Source of the DNA: SIG701 sp045544955
GTDB taxonomy: Bacteria > Bacillota > Clostridia > Oscillospirales > CAG-272
Length of the DNA stretch: 64,000 nucleotides
Direction: 5' to 3'
NCBI GenBank assembly: GCA_045544955.1
Contig: JAZPZY010000043.1
Location: 3,187-67,186, forward strand
The notes beneath the pieces were generated by a model. The model was not told the DNA's origin. It ran no database searches and saw only the letters and a program-made list of their open reading frames with translations. This document shows, in pieces, positions 51,153-60,197 of the stretch. The stretch's first letter is position 1. Each line of letters starts with the position of its first letter. The position numbers and the translations under genes were made by a program.

Positions 51153-52439
51153 TTATGAATCGGATTTCATAATAAGCTTCGGTGCCGATTTTTTCTTTAT
51201 GCAGCTCGCGGTAATGATTACCTCGGCGATGTCCTTGCGGGAGGGAATGTCGAACATGATCGCCGTCATGCTCTCTTCCAGAATGGCACGAAGACCGCGG
51301 GCTCCCGTTTCCCGCTCGATTGCTTTGTCGGCGATGGCACGCAGAGCACCTTTTTCAAAGGTCAGCTTTACGTTGTCCATTTCAAAGAGCTTTGTGTACT
51401 GCTTGGTCAGCGAGTTTTTCGGCTCGGCAAGGATGCGGACCAGGGCGTCGGCGTCCAGATCTTCCAGCGGAACGATGACCGGCACACGGCCGACGAGCTC
51501 GGGAATCAGACCGAATTTCACGATGTCGTGGGCGGCAACGTCCTTGAAAATTTCGGATTTCTTCTGTTCTTTTTTGCCTTTGATCTCGCCGCCGAAGCCG
51601 ATGGAGGACTTTGCGGTGCGGCGTTCGATCACTTTTTCCAGACCGTCAAAGGCACCGCCGCAGATGAACAGAATATTCTCCGTGTTGATCTGGATAAACT
51701 CTTGATTGGGGTGCTTGCGTCCGCCCTGGGGCGGTACGTTGGAAACGGTGCCCTCCAGAATTTTCAAGAGTGCCTGCTGTACGCCCTCACCGGATACGTC
51801 ACGGGTGATGGACGGGTTTTCGCTTTTGCGGGAGATCTTGTCGATCTCATCGATGTAGATGATGCCCCGTTCTGCCGCTTCCACGTCGTAATCCGCGGCC
51901 TGAATGAGGCGGAGCAGAATATTCTCTACGTCCTCGCCTACGTAGCCGGCTTCCGTCAGCGTGGTGGCGTCGGCGATGGCGAAGGGAACGTGCAGAGTGC
52001 GGGCCAGCGTCTGGGCAAGATAGGTCTTGCCGACGCCGGTAGGGCCGATCAGCAGGACATTGCTTTTCTGAATATCCACGTCGTCTGCATCGCCGTCTTT
52101 TTTGGCATCCTTTTTATCCTTATACAAAAGACGCTTATAGTGATTGTAAACGGCAACGGACAGTGCTACCTTGGCGGCGTCCTGGCCGATAATGTATCCG
52201 TCCAGCGTTTCCTTGATCTCACGGGGCGTAGGAAGCGATTCTGCGGACAGATTGTAGGTGGAGGCGGGCTGATGTGTCTGCTCGTAGATCAGCTCACTGC
52301 AGGCCTCTACGCAGTTGTCACAGATGCAGGCACCGCTGGAAGCGGGGATCAGGAACAGAACCTGGTTTTCAGTGCGTCCGCAGAAGGAGCACCGACGCAG
52401 CTTATGATCCGATCCGCCGGGAGTGTTGTTTTGAGACAT
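51153..52439 (-). CDS. clpX: ATP-dependent Clp protease ATP-binding subunit ClpX
   Basis: A 428-residue AAA+ unfoldase that feeds substrates to ClpP. The N-terminal four-Cys zinc-binding domain (CSFC near 18 and CDNC near 40) is present. Walker A GPTGVGKT (near 132), Walker B IIYIDEIDKI, a sensor/arginine region near ETGARGLR and the IGF-type ClpP-docking loop (SIGFGG) follow. It has the expected length. clpP lies 43 bases upstream. Confidence 0.97.
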   Translation of the reverse strand: MSQNNTPGGSDHKLRRCSFCGRTENQVLFLIPASSGACICDNCVEACSELIYEQTHQPASTYNLSAESLPTPREIKETLDGYIIGQDAAKVALSVAVYNHYKRLLYKDKKDAKKDGDADDVDIQKSNVLLIGPTGVGKTYLAQTLARTLHVPFAIADATTLTEAGYVGEDVENILLRLIQAADYDVEAAERGIIYIDEIDKISRKSENPSITRDVSGEGVQQALLKILEGTVSNVPPQGGRKHPNQEFIQINTENILFICGGAFDGLEKVIERRTAKSSIGFGGEIKGKKEQKKSEIFKDVAAHDIVKFGLIPELVGRVPVIVPLEDLDADALVRILAEPKNSLTKQYTKLFEMDNVKLTFEKGALRAIADKAIERETGARGLRAILEESMTAIMFDIPSRKDIAEVIITASCIKKKSAPKLIMKSDS

Positions 52440-52482
52440 ATGGGTTTCCTTTCGATTGCCTGAGGCAGAGTTGAGACTGGGT

Positions 52483-53067
52483 TCAGGGCCGGCGGGCGAT
52501 CACGCGGTCAATGAGGCCGTATTCGGCAGCAGCGGCTGCACTCATAAAGTTATCCCGCTCCGTATCCGCCGCAATAATTTCGATGGGCTTGCCGGTATTT
52601 TCGGCGAGAATACGGTTCAGGGTATCTCTCGTTTTCAGAATGTGATCGGCGTGGATCTTAATATCGGACGCCTGACCCTGCATACCGCCCAGAGGCTGGT
52701 GGATCATGATCTCGCTGTTGGGGAGTGCAAGACGCTTGCCCTTGGCACCGGAGGAGAGCAGGAAGGCACCCATGCTGGCGGCCATGCCGATGCAGATGGT
52801 GGAAACGTCGCACTTGATGAAATTCATGGTGTCGTAAATGGCCATACCTGCCGTTACGGAGCCGCCGGGAGAATTGATGTAGAGGCTTATATCCTTATCG
52901 GGATCCTGTGCCTCCAGGAAAAGAAGCTGAGCAACGACCAGAGATGCGGTTACGTCGTTTACTTCATCGGAAAGAAAAATGATACGGTCGTTCAAAAGCC
53001 GGGAGTAAATATCGTAGGAACGCTCGCCGCGGCTGGTCTGTTCCACAACCATTGGTACAAGAGCCAT
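52483..53067 (-). CDS. clpP: ATP-dependent Clp protease proteolytic subunit ClpP
   Basis: A 194-residue serine peptidase. The catalytic triad is Ser98 (GMAASMG), His123 (MIHQPLGG) and Asp172 (ERDNFMS). The handle region and N-terminal loop are complete. It lies between tig and clpX, the standard order. A hairpin in the 137-base gap to tig may adjust read-through. Confidence 0.97.
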   Translation of the reverse strand: MALVPMVVEQTSRGERSYDIYSRLLNDRIIFLSDEVNDVTASLVVAQLLFLEAQDPDKDISLYINSPGGSVTAGMAIYDTMNFIKCDVSTICIGMAASMGAFLLSSGAKGKRLALPNSEIMIHQPLGGMQGQASDIKIHADHILKTRDTLNRILAENTGKPIEIIAADTERDNFMSAAAAAEYGLIDRVIARRP

Positions 53068-53100
53068 AGGGGTACCGCCTTTCGTTGTTTGTAAAGTGAT

Positions 53101-53118
53101 GCGCCGGAGAAGCGGCGC
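53101..53118 (-). promoter_or_regulatory. GC-rich hairpin in the clpP leader
   Basis: GCGCC (53101-53105) and GGCGC (53114-53118), stem of at least five pairs, about 35 bases upstream of the clpP start. T-rich sequence precedes rather than follows it on the minus strand, so it is not a terminator; it could affect mRNA stability. Confidence 0.35.
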
Positions 53119-53159
53119 AAAAAACAGGGAATAATGATGAAAAAAGTGCCAGATAGAAT

Positions 53160-53189
53160 CATTACCGCTGCTTTTGCACAGCGGTAATG
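53160..53189 (-). terminator. Hairpin between tig and clpP
   Basis: CATTACCGCTG (53160-53170) and CAGCGGTAATG (53179-53189) form a perfect 11-bp stem with an eight-base loop. The T-run (CTTTTTTC) comes only about 12 bases later, so it may be a partial terminator or processing site that sets tig against clpP expression. Confidence 0.6.
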
Positions 53190-53204
53190 AAGATATGTCA
53201 GAAA

Positions 53205-54503
53205 TTATTCAGCCTTGGGGGCAACGTCGGTGATGACAGCCTTTTCCTTGACGAAATCGGAAGCCTTCTTAACCATAAGATCAGCGACGATGGAAGCGGT
53301 GTCTACCATTTCCTTTACGCGGTCGATCTCCATATTATATGCTTCCGCAATACGCTTGTATTCCTCTTCGGTCTCCTCGTCGGAAACGGTGAGCTTCTCA
53401 AGGTCAGCGATCTTCTCCAGAGCCAGGCGCGTCTTCACCTGCTTTTCAGCCTGGGGACGCATCTGCTCGCGGAGCTTGTCCAGATCAAGACCAGTGTACT
53501 GGAAGTAGGTGGACAGATCCAGTCCCTGCATGCGGAGACGGTTGTCGTAGTCACGAACGTAGTTCTCCGTTTCAGCCTCGAACATAGCTTCAGGAATATC
53601 GGCTTCCAGCTTCTCAATCAAAGCGTTGAGAAGAGCATCTTCTACTTCATTGTCAGCCGTCTTTGCGTTTTTCTCGGTAAGTTTTGCCAGAATGTCTGCT
53701 TTGTATTCACTGAGCGTGTTGAATTCGGAAACGTCGCGGACGAACTCATCGTCAAGAGCAGGCAGCTCGTTGAACTTGATGCCGTTCAGTTTTACCTTGA
53801 ATACGGCTTCCTTACCGGCCAGATTGTCTGCGTGATACTCGGTGGGGAAGGTAACGTTTACGTCAAATTCATCACCGATATTGTGGCCTACGATCTGCTC
53901 CTCAAAGCCGGGGATGAACTGGCCGGAGCCAAGCTTCAGCTCATGGCCTTCTGCCTTGCCGCCGTCGAATGCGACGCCGTCCACAAAGCCTTCGAAATCA
54001 ATGTTGGTAATGTCGTCGTTCTGGGCAGCACGATCGGTAACCTCAACCATGCGGGAGTTGCGGCTCTGCACCTTGGCGATCTCTGCATCCACATCAGCAT
54101 CGGTAACCGGCACAACGGTACGCTCAACGGCGATGCCTGCGTAATCGGCGATCTGTACTTCCGGCTTTACGTAAACTTTAGCCTTGAAAACAACGCCGTT
54201 GTCGTCGATGGTGTCCACGTCAAATTCGGGCTGGCTTACGATAGACAGACCGGACTCCTTGGCAGCCTCGCTGTAAGCGGCGGGCAGGATGTCGTTGATG
54301 GCGTCTTCGTAGAATACGCCCTTGCCGTACATCTTTTCAACGATTGCCTTGGGAGCCTTGCCGCGGCGGAAGCCGGGGATGTTGATCTTCTTCACCATGC
54401 GCTTGTACACACGGTCAACGGCGGCGTCAAAGGTAGCCTTATCCACATCAAAAGTGAGCTCGTACAGATTCTTTTCGGTGAGCTCTGAATTTTTCAAACT
54501 CAT
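53205..54503 (-). CDS. tig: Trigger factor
   Basis: A 432-residue ribosome-associated chaperone and peptidyl-prolyl isomerase. The N-terminal ribosome-binding domain has GFRRGKAPK near 43-51. An FKBP-type PPIase domain (about 155-240; NIDFEGFVDG, GSGQFIPGFEEQ) and a long helical C-terminal chaperone domain follow. A GGAGG site precedes the ATG. First gene of tig-clpP-clpX. Confidence 0.96.
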   Translation of the reverse strand: MSLKNSELTEKNLYELTFDVDKATFDAAVDRVYKRMVKKINIPGFRRGKAPKAIVEKMYGKGVFYEDAINDILPAAYSEAAKESGLSIVSQPEFDVDTIDDNGVVFKAKVYVKPEVQIADYAGIAVERTVVPVTDADVDAEIAKVQSRNSRMVEVTDRAAQNDDITNIDFEGFVDGVAFDGGKAEGHELKLGSGQFIPGFEEQIVGHNIGDEFDVNVTFPTEYHADNLAGKEAVFKVKLNGIKFNELPALDDEFVRDVSEFNTLSEYKADILAKLTEKNAKTADNEVEDALLNALIEKLEADIPEAMFEAETENYVRDYDNRLRMQGLDLSTYFQYTGLDLDKLREQMRPQAEKQVKTRLALEKIADLEKLTVSDEETEEEYKRIAEAYNMEIDRVKEMVDTASIVADLMVKKASDFVKEKAVITDVAPKAE

Positions 54504-54535
54504 TAGTCATTTCCTCCAGAATAATATCTCTTAAT

Positions 54536-54564
54536 ATTGTACTTTTTTTTTGTGCTTCTGTCAA
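54536..54564 (-). promoter_or_regulatory. Promoter of tig
   Basis: TTGACA (54559-54564) and TACAAT (54536-54541) on the minus strand, spacer 17 bases with an A-run, about 32 bases before the ATG. Confidence 0.75.
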
Positions 54565-54649
54565 TGATTAAAGTGAAAAATCTTTTCGATTCTTCCAGAA
54601 AAAACTATTCAAAATGATGAAAAACGGGCAAAACAGGCGTTTCAGGGCA

Positions 54650-55378
54650 TCAGTAATCGTACGGTGCGGTGATCATCGGGGTGAAATCCAGAAAATCGGC
54701 GGAGATCAGCGTCATGGAAATCTCCTCAAACACAGTGGACCGGGGGACGTTGTAAACGCCGTGAATATGGCCGAAGTAGCAGTTTTTCACATCGAAAGCG
54801 TGCATCACGTCCACAAGCTCCCGGCACACGAAATTCCGGAACACCGGCGGAAAATGCAGATAGACGAGAATCTGCCGGCCGGTGGTTTCGCAAAGCGCCG
54901 ACGCCTCCTTCAGGCTGAGGGTGAGCCGCTGTGCCTCCCGTGCCACGATCTTTGCGTAATCGGCGTTCTCAGCGGCGTTCTGCAGACGTTCCTCCACGTA
55001 CCAGCCGCGGGTACCGCATACGATGTAATCTTCACATTCGAAAGCGTTGTTGAACAGAAAATCGATGGTGGAGAAGCCGTTCTCCTTGGTAAACTGATGC
55101 ATTTTCGTCATGGTGGCCCACCAGTAGTCGTGGTTGCCCTTGCCAATGAGCTTTCTGCCCGGCAGACTGTTTATAAAGGCAAAATCCGTTGTTGCCTCTT
55201 CCAGCGTCATGGCCCAGGAGATATCCCCCGGAATGATTACCGTATCCTCCGGATTTACCACGGCACGCCAGCGTGCGTCCAGCTTTTCCGTATAGGATTT
55301 CCAGCGGGAACCGAATACGTCCATCGGCTTGTCCGCGGCAAGGGAAAGATGCAGATCAGCAATAGAAAACAGTGACAT
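54650..55378 (-). CDS. Metallophosphoesterase
   Basis: A 242-residue calcineurin-like phosphoesterase. Metal motifs in order: SIADLHL near 5-11, IIPGDISW near 49-56, GKGNHDYWW near 78-86 and YFGHIHG near 206-212. It resembles clostridial proteins annotated as serine/threonine phosphatases or phosphohydrolases; the substrate is unknown. It is transcribed away from the DUF1540 gene. No terminator is obvious after it. Confidence 0.87.
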   Translation of the reverse strand: MSLFSIADLHLSLAADKPMDVFGSRWKSYTEKLDARWRAVVNPEDTVIIPGDISWAMTLEEATTDFAFINSLPGRKLIGKGNHDYWWATMTKMHQFTKENGFSTIDFLFNNAFECEDYIVCGTRGWYVEERLQNAAENADYAKIVAREAQRLTLSLKEASALCETTGRQILVYLHFPPVFRNFVCRELVDVMHAFDVKNCYFGHIHGVYNVPRSTVFEEISMTLISADFLDFTPMITAPYDY

Positions 55379-55392
55379 TTCGTAAAACCCGC

Positions 55393-55418
55393 ACAGGCGG
55401 AAAGCCTTTCATAGAATA
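55393..55418 (+). promoter_or_regulatory. Candidate sigma-K-like promoter of the DUF1540 gene
   Basis: CATAGAATA (55410-55418) matches the sigma-K -10 CATANNNTA. An AC dinucleotide (55393-55394) lies 15 bases upstream, slightly closer than the usual 16-17. The short -35 makes chance agreement possible. Confidence 0.35.
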
Positions 55419-55489
55419 CGCACGTATAAACGGCGGCGGAATGGGAAAACTGTAAGCGGCGTATTTCGCCGGGGAAGGACGGAAGAAAG

Positions 55490-55684
55490 ATGGCAGATTC
55501 GGAAAAACTGAATCCCGAAGGGAAGAGGTACAAGCATCTGCGGGGCGTGGTATGCGACGTGAAAAACTGTGCGTATCACGACGGTGACAGCTACTGCGCC
55601 GCATCCCGGATCGCGGTGGGACCCAGCTTTGCCAAAACCTCCGGGGAAACGGTTTGTGCTACGTTCAAACCGAAAACTCTCTGA
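55490..55684 (+). CDS. DUF1540 domain-containing protein
   Basis: A 64-residue protein with one DUF1540 unit (about 20-60): VVCDVKNCAYHDGDSYC, then ASRIAVGPSF and TVCATF. The four cysteines suggest metal binding. The family is common in spore formers and its function is unknown. A GAAGAAAG site precedes the ATG. It stands alone between divergent and convergent genes and ends in a terminator shared with thrC. Confidence 0.85.
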   Translation: MADSEKLNPEGKRYKHLRGVVCDVKNCAYHDGDSYCAASRIAVGPSFAKTSGETVCATFKPKTL

Positions 55685-55700
55685 AGCCGGGGAAAGAGAA

Positions 55701-55729
55701 AAGCGTGCCGCTTGAGGGCACGCTTTTTT
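55701..55729. terminator. Bidirectional terminator between the DUF1540 gene and thrC
   Basis: AAGCGTGCC (55701-55709) and GGCACGCTT (55717-55725) with a seven-base loop, followed by a T-run on + and an A/T-rich flank on the minus strand. Confidence 0.88.
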
Positions 55730-55732
55730 CGT

Positions 55733-57214
55733 TTAATCGAAAATTACGTTTGCCATATCGGCGGCGTCCACCACATCGGTGAAGCGTACGGGCAGTGTGA
55801 GCGTGCGGGAAAGGGGAGCCGGAATTTCCGTGCCGGAAGCAGTCTTCAGGGCGTTCAGGATAGCGGCAGGATCGTCGGTGTCAACAGGCTTGCCCAGCGA
55901 TGCACATACGTCCTGAGAGAACTTGTACGGGCTTGCCGTGGAGGCAAGAATGATCGGACGGGTGTCACCGGATTCGGCACGGTATTTCTCTGCTGCATGA
56001 AGCCCGACTGCGGTATGGGTATCGCAGAGGTAGCTCCGTGCGTCAAAGCAGGTGCGGATCGTCTGTGCGGTCTCCTCCTCAGTGCAGTAGTAGCCTGCGA
56101 ATACAGCACGGAGTTTTTCCATAAGATCAGCCGGTGCGGTGTACTTGCCGGCGGCGGCAAGCTGTGCCATGCAGTCAGCAGTGAGGGAAGCACCGCCCAG
56201 AAGGAACAGAAGACGCTCAAGATTCGAGGAGATCAGAATATCCATGGAGGGAGACATAGTCTTGTAGAAGGGACGGGTGCGGTCGTATACGCCGGTGCGG
56301 ATAAAGTCGGTCAGCACGCAGTTGGCGTTGGATGCACAGATCAGACGGCCCAGGGGCAGTCCCATTTCCCGTGCGATATAAGCGGCAAAAATGTTGCCGA
56401 AGTTGCCGGTGGGCACGCATACGTTTGCCTCATCGCCCATCTGGATCTCGCCGTTTTTTACAAGGTCGCAGTAAGCGGATACGTAGTACACGATCTGCGG
56501 TGCCAGCCGTCCCCAGTTGATGGAGTTTGCACTTGAGAAGAAGAAACCGTTCTCCTCTGCCCGCGCGGCAAGATCTCCGTCGGCGAAGATGGCTTTTACG
56601 CCGTTCTGTGCGTCGTCGAAGTTGCCCCGGACGGCACATACGTTCACGTTTTCCCCTTCCTGGGTGGTCATCTGCCGCTTCTGCATGGTGCTGACGCCGT
56701 CCACCGGGTAGAACACGGTGATCTTTACGCCGGGCACGTCACGGTAGCCTTCCAGGGCCGCCTTTCCCGTGTCGCCGGAGGTGGCAACGAGGATGTGGGC
56801 CAGTCTCCGCTCGCCGGTCATGGTCAAGGCACGGGAGAGAAGGCGGGGCATGATCTGCAGTGCCATATCCTTGAAGGCACAGGTAGGGCCGTGCCACAGC
56901 TCCAACGAATGGATACCGCCGCCGATGGAAACGAGGGGAGCGGCACCGCCGGGGAAGCGATCCTCGGCGTAGGCACTTTCGCAGTCGGCGAGAAGTGCAT
57001 CCTTATCGTAGTCGGTGAGGAAACGGGAAAGGATATTGGCCGCACGCTGTGCGTAGGGCATATCCGCAAGTGCGAGGAGATCTTCCCGGGTCAGCGTGGG
57101 GATCTCGGTGGGCATGAACAGCCCTTTGTCCGGTGCGAGACCGCGTTTGATCGCCTCTGCGGAGGAAACGGAAAGGGGAGATGCGTTGGTGTCACGGGTG
57201 CTGATGTACTTCAT
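55733..57214 (-). CDS. thrC: Threonine synthase
   Basis: A 493-residue PLP enzyme converting O-phosphohomoserine to threonine. The PLP Lys is in GPTCAFKDMAL near 110 and the phosphate-binding ATSGDTGKA near 143-151. The N-terminal MKYISTRD and LAPDKGLFMP are typical of the long type. The frame is open far upstream, but the conserved N terminus sets the ATG at 57214. It is the last gene of the minus-strand run from apgM; no homoserine kinase of the GHMP type is in the window. Confidence 0.94.
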   Translation of the reverse strand: MKYISTRDTNASPLSVSSAEAIKRGLAPDKGLFMPTEIPTLTREDLLALADMPYAQRAANILSRFLTDYDKDALLADCESAYAEDRFPGGAAPLVSIGGGIHSLELWHGPTCAFKDMALQIMPRLLSRALTMTGERRLAHILVATSGDTGKAALEGYRDVPGVKITVFYPVDGVSTMQKRQMTTQEGENVNVCAVRGNFDDAQNGVKAIFADGDLAARAEENGFFFSSANSINWGRLAPQIVYYVSAYCDLVKNGEIQMGDEANVCVPTGNFGNIFAAYIAREMGLPLGRLICASNANCVLTDFIRTGVYDRTRPFYKTMSPSMDILISSNLERLLFLLGGASLTADCMAQLAAAGKYTAPADLMEKLRAVFAGYYCTEEETAQTIRTCFDARSYLCDTHTAVGLHAAEKYRAESGDTRPIILASTASPYKFSQDVCASLGKPVDTDDPAAILNALKTASGTEIPAPLSRTLTLPVRFTDVVDAADMANVIFD

Positions 57215-57260
57215 TTTGCTTGTATCCGTAAAAACGGCTCCTTTGCGTTGTTTTTTAGAT

Positions 57261-58196
57261 TTATATATGGGTAACGGCAAAGCCGTAAGCGTTTTCAAAG
57301 AAAATTTTCCGGACGGTCTTTTCCGGAATACCGGCAGAGCATAGGGCGTCCCGCAGCGCGGGGAGACGGGATATATCGGAAAGTCCGTCCGGCGTCTCCT
57401 CAATGCCGTCAAAATCACAGCCGAGACAGAGGACATCCTCGCCGCCCAGAGAAAGATAATGCCGAATATGCCGTACCACGGCATCGATTCCGCACGGACC
57501 GATCGTAAGATGTTGGGGCGCGAGGCTGACTCCCACCACGCCGCCGGTTTTCGATATGGCGGAAAATTCACCGTCCGTTAGATTGCGTGTATGGGGATGG
57601 ACGGAGAATGCGTTGGAATGGGTGGCGATCACGGGCTTTTTATACTGCCCGGCGATCGTGAGCACGTCAGCCGCTGTGCGTCGGGATGCGTGGGAAATAT
57701 CGGGGATAATGCCAAGCTGGAAGCAACGCTCCGTAACCGCTCGTCCAAAAGGCGTAAGCGGTTCGTCCGTGTCGTGGGCACCGCCGATGGCGGATATGCC
57801 TGACCAGGTGAGCGTAAGAAAGCGGACGCCCAGCGTGTGCAGGAGAGATAGACGCGAAAGATCCCCTTCCAGAAGCCGTGCGTCTTCCACGGCAAGGAGC
57901 GCGGCGTGGGTTTTTCGTTGGACGGCATCTGTCAGTGCAATGCCGTTTGTGATAAGCGGTATGCCGCACCGTCGCAGTTCTTTTTTCAGGTAAGCGGCGG
58001 CGGATAAAAACTGCAGCCAGCAGGCACTGTCCGACAGAGTATTGTCACACCAGATTGCCATAACCTGGATGTATTTTCGGAAAGCGGCCGCCTTTTGCAG
58101 AGAGATGTGCAGTGGATTTTCAGACAGGGAGAGTTGTTGCTTACACAGTTTCAGAGCCGTGTCGCAGTGGAGATCGAATACGTCGAGAGAATTCAA
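57261..58196 (-). CDS. Membrane dipeptidase (peptidase M19)
   Basis: A 311-residue M19 (renal dipeptidase-like) zinc peptidase with no signal peptide. Metal and active-site motifs: DLHCDTA near 9-15, AVEDARLLEG near 101 with the bridging Glu, DISHAS near 175-180, THSNAF near 197-202 and GCDFDG near 263-268. Such enzymes cleave dipeptides, including D-amino-acid ones. The start is a TTG overlapping the yraN stop (TTGA), with a GAGGAA site six bases upstream. Confidence 0.9.
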   Translation of the reverse strand: MNSLDVFDLHCDTALKLCKQQLSLSENPLHISLQKAAAFRKYIQVMAIWCDNTLSDSACWLQFLSAAAYLKKELRRCGIPLITNGIALTDAVQRKTHAALLAVEDARLLEGDLSRLSLLHTLGVRFLTLTWSGISAIGGAHDTDEPLTPFGRAVTERCFQLGIIPDISHASRRTAADVLTIAGQYKKPVIATHSNAFSVHPHTRNLTDGEFSAISKTGGVVGVSLAPQHLTIGPCGIDAVVRHIRHYLSLGGEDVLCLGCDFDGIEETPDGLSDISRLPALRDALCSAGIPEKTVRKIFFENAYGFAVTHI

Positions 58197-58603
58197 AAAC
58201 CGTTCCTCATTCCGTTTACCGCATTGCGGAAATGGCGGATATCCAGAACACGGTGCACCGCATCGGGCGACGGGTCCAGATATACCTCGATAATATCAAT
58301 ATTCGGAATGAGGTCGCCGTATTCCCCGGAATGGGCACGGAGAAATGCCTGCACTGCCTTTATAAGGCAGGAGCGTTTCCGGGCGTCCACACCGTCGGCC
58401 GGACGGCCGAAGCGGCTCGCAGTGCCCGGATATTGCCGGCGTGTTTTCACTTCGGCAAAAATAAGATGGGTATCGTCCCTTGCGAGAATGTCAATTTCGT
58501 AATGCCCCACGTACAGATTCCGCTGAAGCACGGTAAATCCGTGTGCCATGAGATACAGTACGGCAGATTCTTCTCCCGCGTTGCCCCGGGAACGGGTGCT
58601 CAC
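58193..58603 (-). CDS. yraN: YraN family protein (UPF0102)
   Basis: A 136-residue endonuclease-like protein of the UPF0102 family. The motif string G--GEESAVLYLMAHGF, then the HYEIDILARDD and FAEVKTR segments, matches the restriction-endonuclease-like core (E-x-D-x-(E/Q)xK). No function is established. It starts with GTG overlapping the rnhB stop (GTGA) and ends overlapping the dipeptidase TTG. It is next to rnhB, as in many Firmicutes. Confidence 0.88.
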   Translation of the reverse strand: MSTRSRGNAGEESAVLYLMAHGFTVLQRNLYVGHYEIDILARDDTHLIFAEVKTRRQYPGTASRFGRPADGVDARKRSCLIKAVQAFLRAHSGEYGDLIPNIDIIEVYLDPSPDAVHRVLDIRHFRNAVNGMRNGF

Positions 58604-59253
58604 GGTTTTTCAGCCGCCTGTTTTTTGGCAAGGGCGGCGGCCAGCTTTTCCCGGTCACGCTCCAAAAAGGTGAGAAAAGACCGGCGGTGGATGGGGCAGG
58701 GTCCCAGTTCATATACGGCCAACTTGTGAGCCGGCGTGGGGTATCCCTTGTGCTTTTCAAAGCCGTAGCCGGGATAGAGCGTTTCGTAATCGGCACACAT
58801 CCGATCCCTCGTCACCTTGGCAATAATGGAAGCGGCGGCGATGGAGGGAGAGAGTGCGTCTCCGCCTACGATTGCCTTCGCGGGAAGGGGAAATCCCCGG
58901 TTTACGTTGCCGTCCACCAGAACCAGATCCGGCTGTACGGACAGCCCCGCAATCGCCCGACGCATGGCAAGGAGAGAGGCGTTCAGTATGTTGATCTCAT
59001 CAATTTCCTCGGGAGAGGCGGATGCGGCACACCAGGCAACGGCGTTTTCTGTGATCACGTCGTACAGGGCGTCCCGTTTTTTCTCGGTGAGCTTTTTGGA
59101 ATCGTCCAAACCTTCCGGAAGAAATCCTTCCGGGAGGATGCAGGCGGCGGCTACCACCGGGCCGGCTAAAGGGCCGCGGCCAGCCTCATCTGTGCCGGCA
59201 AGAATACGGACGGAGCCTGTGATAAACTGTGCGTCAAAGGAGAGATCAGGCAT
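58600..59253 (-). CDS. rnhB: Ribonuclease HII
   Basis: A 217-residue RNase HII that nicks at ribonucleotides in DNA-RNA hybrids. DEAGRGPLAGPV near 22-33 carries the DEXXG signature; LVDGN near 112 and SIIAKVTRDR near 141 give further active-site parts. The frame is open upstream to 59358, but the GGAGGTG site fits the ATG at 59253, which overlaps the rbgA stop by eight bases. Confidence 0.94.
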   Translation of the reverse strand: MPDLSFDAQFITGSVRILAGTDEAGRGPLAGPVVAAACILPEGFLPEGLDDSKKLTEKKRDALYDVITENAVAWCAASASPEEIDEINILNASLLAMRRAIAGLSVQPDLVLVDGNVNRGFPLPAKAIVGGDALSPSIAAASIIAKVTRDRMCADYETLYPGYGFEKHKGYPTPAHKLAVYELGPCPIHRRSFLTFLERDREKLAAALAKKQAAEKP

Positions 59254-60151
59254 GGCCGTCACCTCCGGGATTGTCTTTGTCGGAAGGTGTGGGTACCTCC
59301 AGGGTGATCCGGCCGATTTTGCCGCCACGGTATTCGTCGAGAAGCATATTTGCGGCACGTTCCGTATCGATCTCGCCGCCGGAGACGAGAAATCCCCGCT
59401 TTTTGCCGACCAGTGCCAGAAGTTCGTGTGGCTTCATCTCACGAAGCGGGGCAGGATCGCCCAGCTTATATCGGGTGCAGAACAGCTGCGGTGCGGTCTC
59501 AAGAAGACGGACGCACAGGATGCCCGCCATGGTTTCAATATCCAGAATGGCATCCCTTATAGCACCGGTGAGGGCAAGGTTTTCCCCCGTGGTCGGGTCT
59601 TCGAATTTCGGCCACAGTACGCCGGGCATATCGAGAAGATCAATGCCGGCACTGGTGGTCACCCACTGCTTGTTCAGCGTCACGCCGGGGCGGTCTTCCA
59701 CCTTTGCCTTTTTAGAGCCGCACAGGCGGTTAACGAGAGACGATTTGCCAACGTTTGGAACGCCCACGATCATGGCCTTCAGCCGCCGTCCCGTCATGCC
59801 CTTGTCCTCGTATCGTTTCAGCTTTTCGGACAGCATACGGCGGACGGTGGGGGCGATTTTGTTCAGGTTTTCGCCGGTGATGCAGTCGATGGCCAAAGCC
59901 TCGGCCCCTTCTGCCCGGCAGGCTTCGATCCAGTGTGCGGTAAGAGCGGGATCGGCAAGAGACGATTTAGTGAGAAGAACCAGACGGGGCTTGCCGTCGG
60001 TCAAGGATTTGATCTCGGGATTTTTTGAGCTTTGCGGAATGCGTGCATCCCTGAGCTCCAAAGTAATGTCAACCAGTTTCAGATTTTCCGCGATCATTCG
60101 GCGTGTTTTCGCCATATGACCGGGGAACCATTGAATCGTTTGTGATGGCAT
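59246..60151 (-). CDS. rbgA: Ribosome biogenesis GTPase YlqF/RbgA
   Basis: A 301-residue circularly permuted GTPase for late 50S assembly. The order is G4 (LTKSSLAD near 57, a variant of NKxD), G5, then G1 GVPNVGKSS near 129, and G3 DMPGV near 176. The N-terminal QWFPGHMAKTRR is the family signature. It lies in lepB-rbgA-rnhB order, as in B. subtilis. Confidence 0.94.
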   Translation of the reverse strand: MPSQTIQWFPGHMAKTRRMIAENLKLVDITLELRDARIPQSSKNPEIKSLTDGKPRLVLLTKSSLADPALTAHWIEACRAEGAEALAIDCITGENLNKIAPTVRRMLSEKLKRYEDKGMTGRRLKAMIVGVPNVGKSSLVNRLCGSKKAKVEDRPGVTLNKQWVTTSAGIDLLDMPGVLWPKFEDPTTGENLALTGAIRDAILDIETMAGILCVRLLETAPQLFCTRYKLGDPAPLREMKPHELLALVGKKRGFLVSGGEIDTERAANMLLDEYRGGKIGRITLEVPTPSDKDNPGGDGHA

Positions 60152-60197
60152 ACGCCGTCCTCCTTATTCGGAAAATCACAGGGGGATTTACGTTTTT

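Noticed and set aside
57215..57571. N-terminal extension of threonine synthase by about 119 codons
   Set aside because: The extension runs antisense-like through the dipeptidase 3' end, has no conserved sequence, and the family start MKYISTRD lies at 57214.
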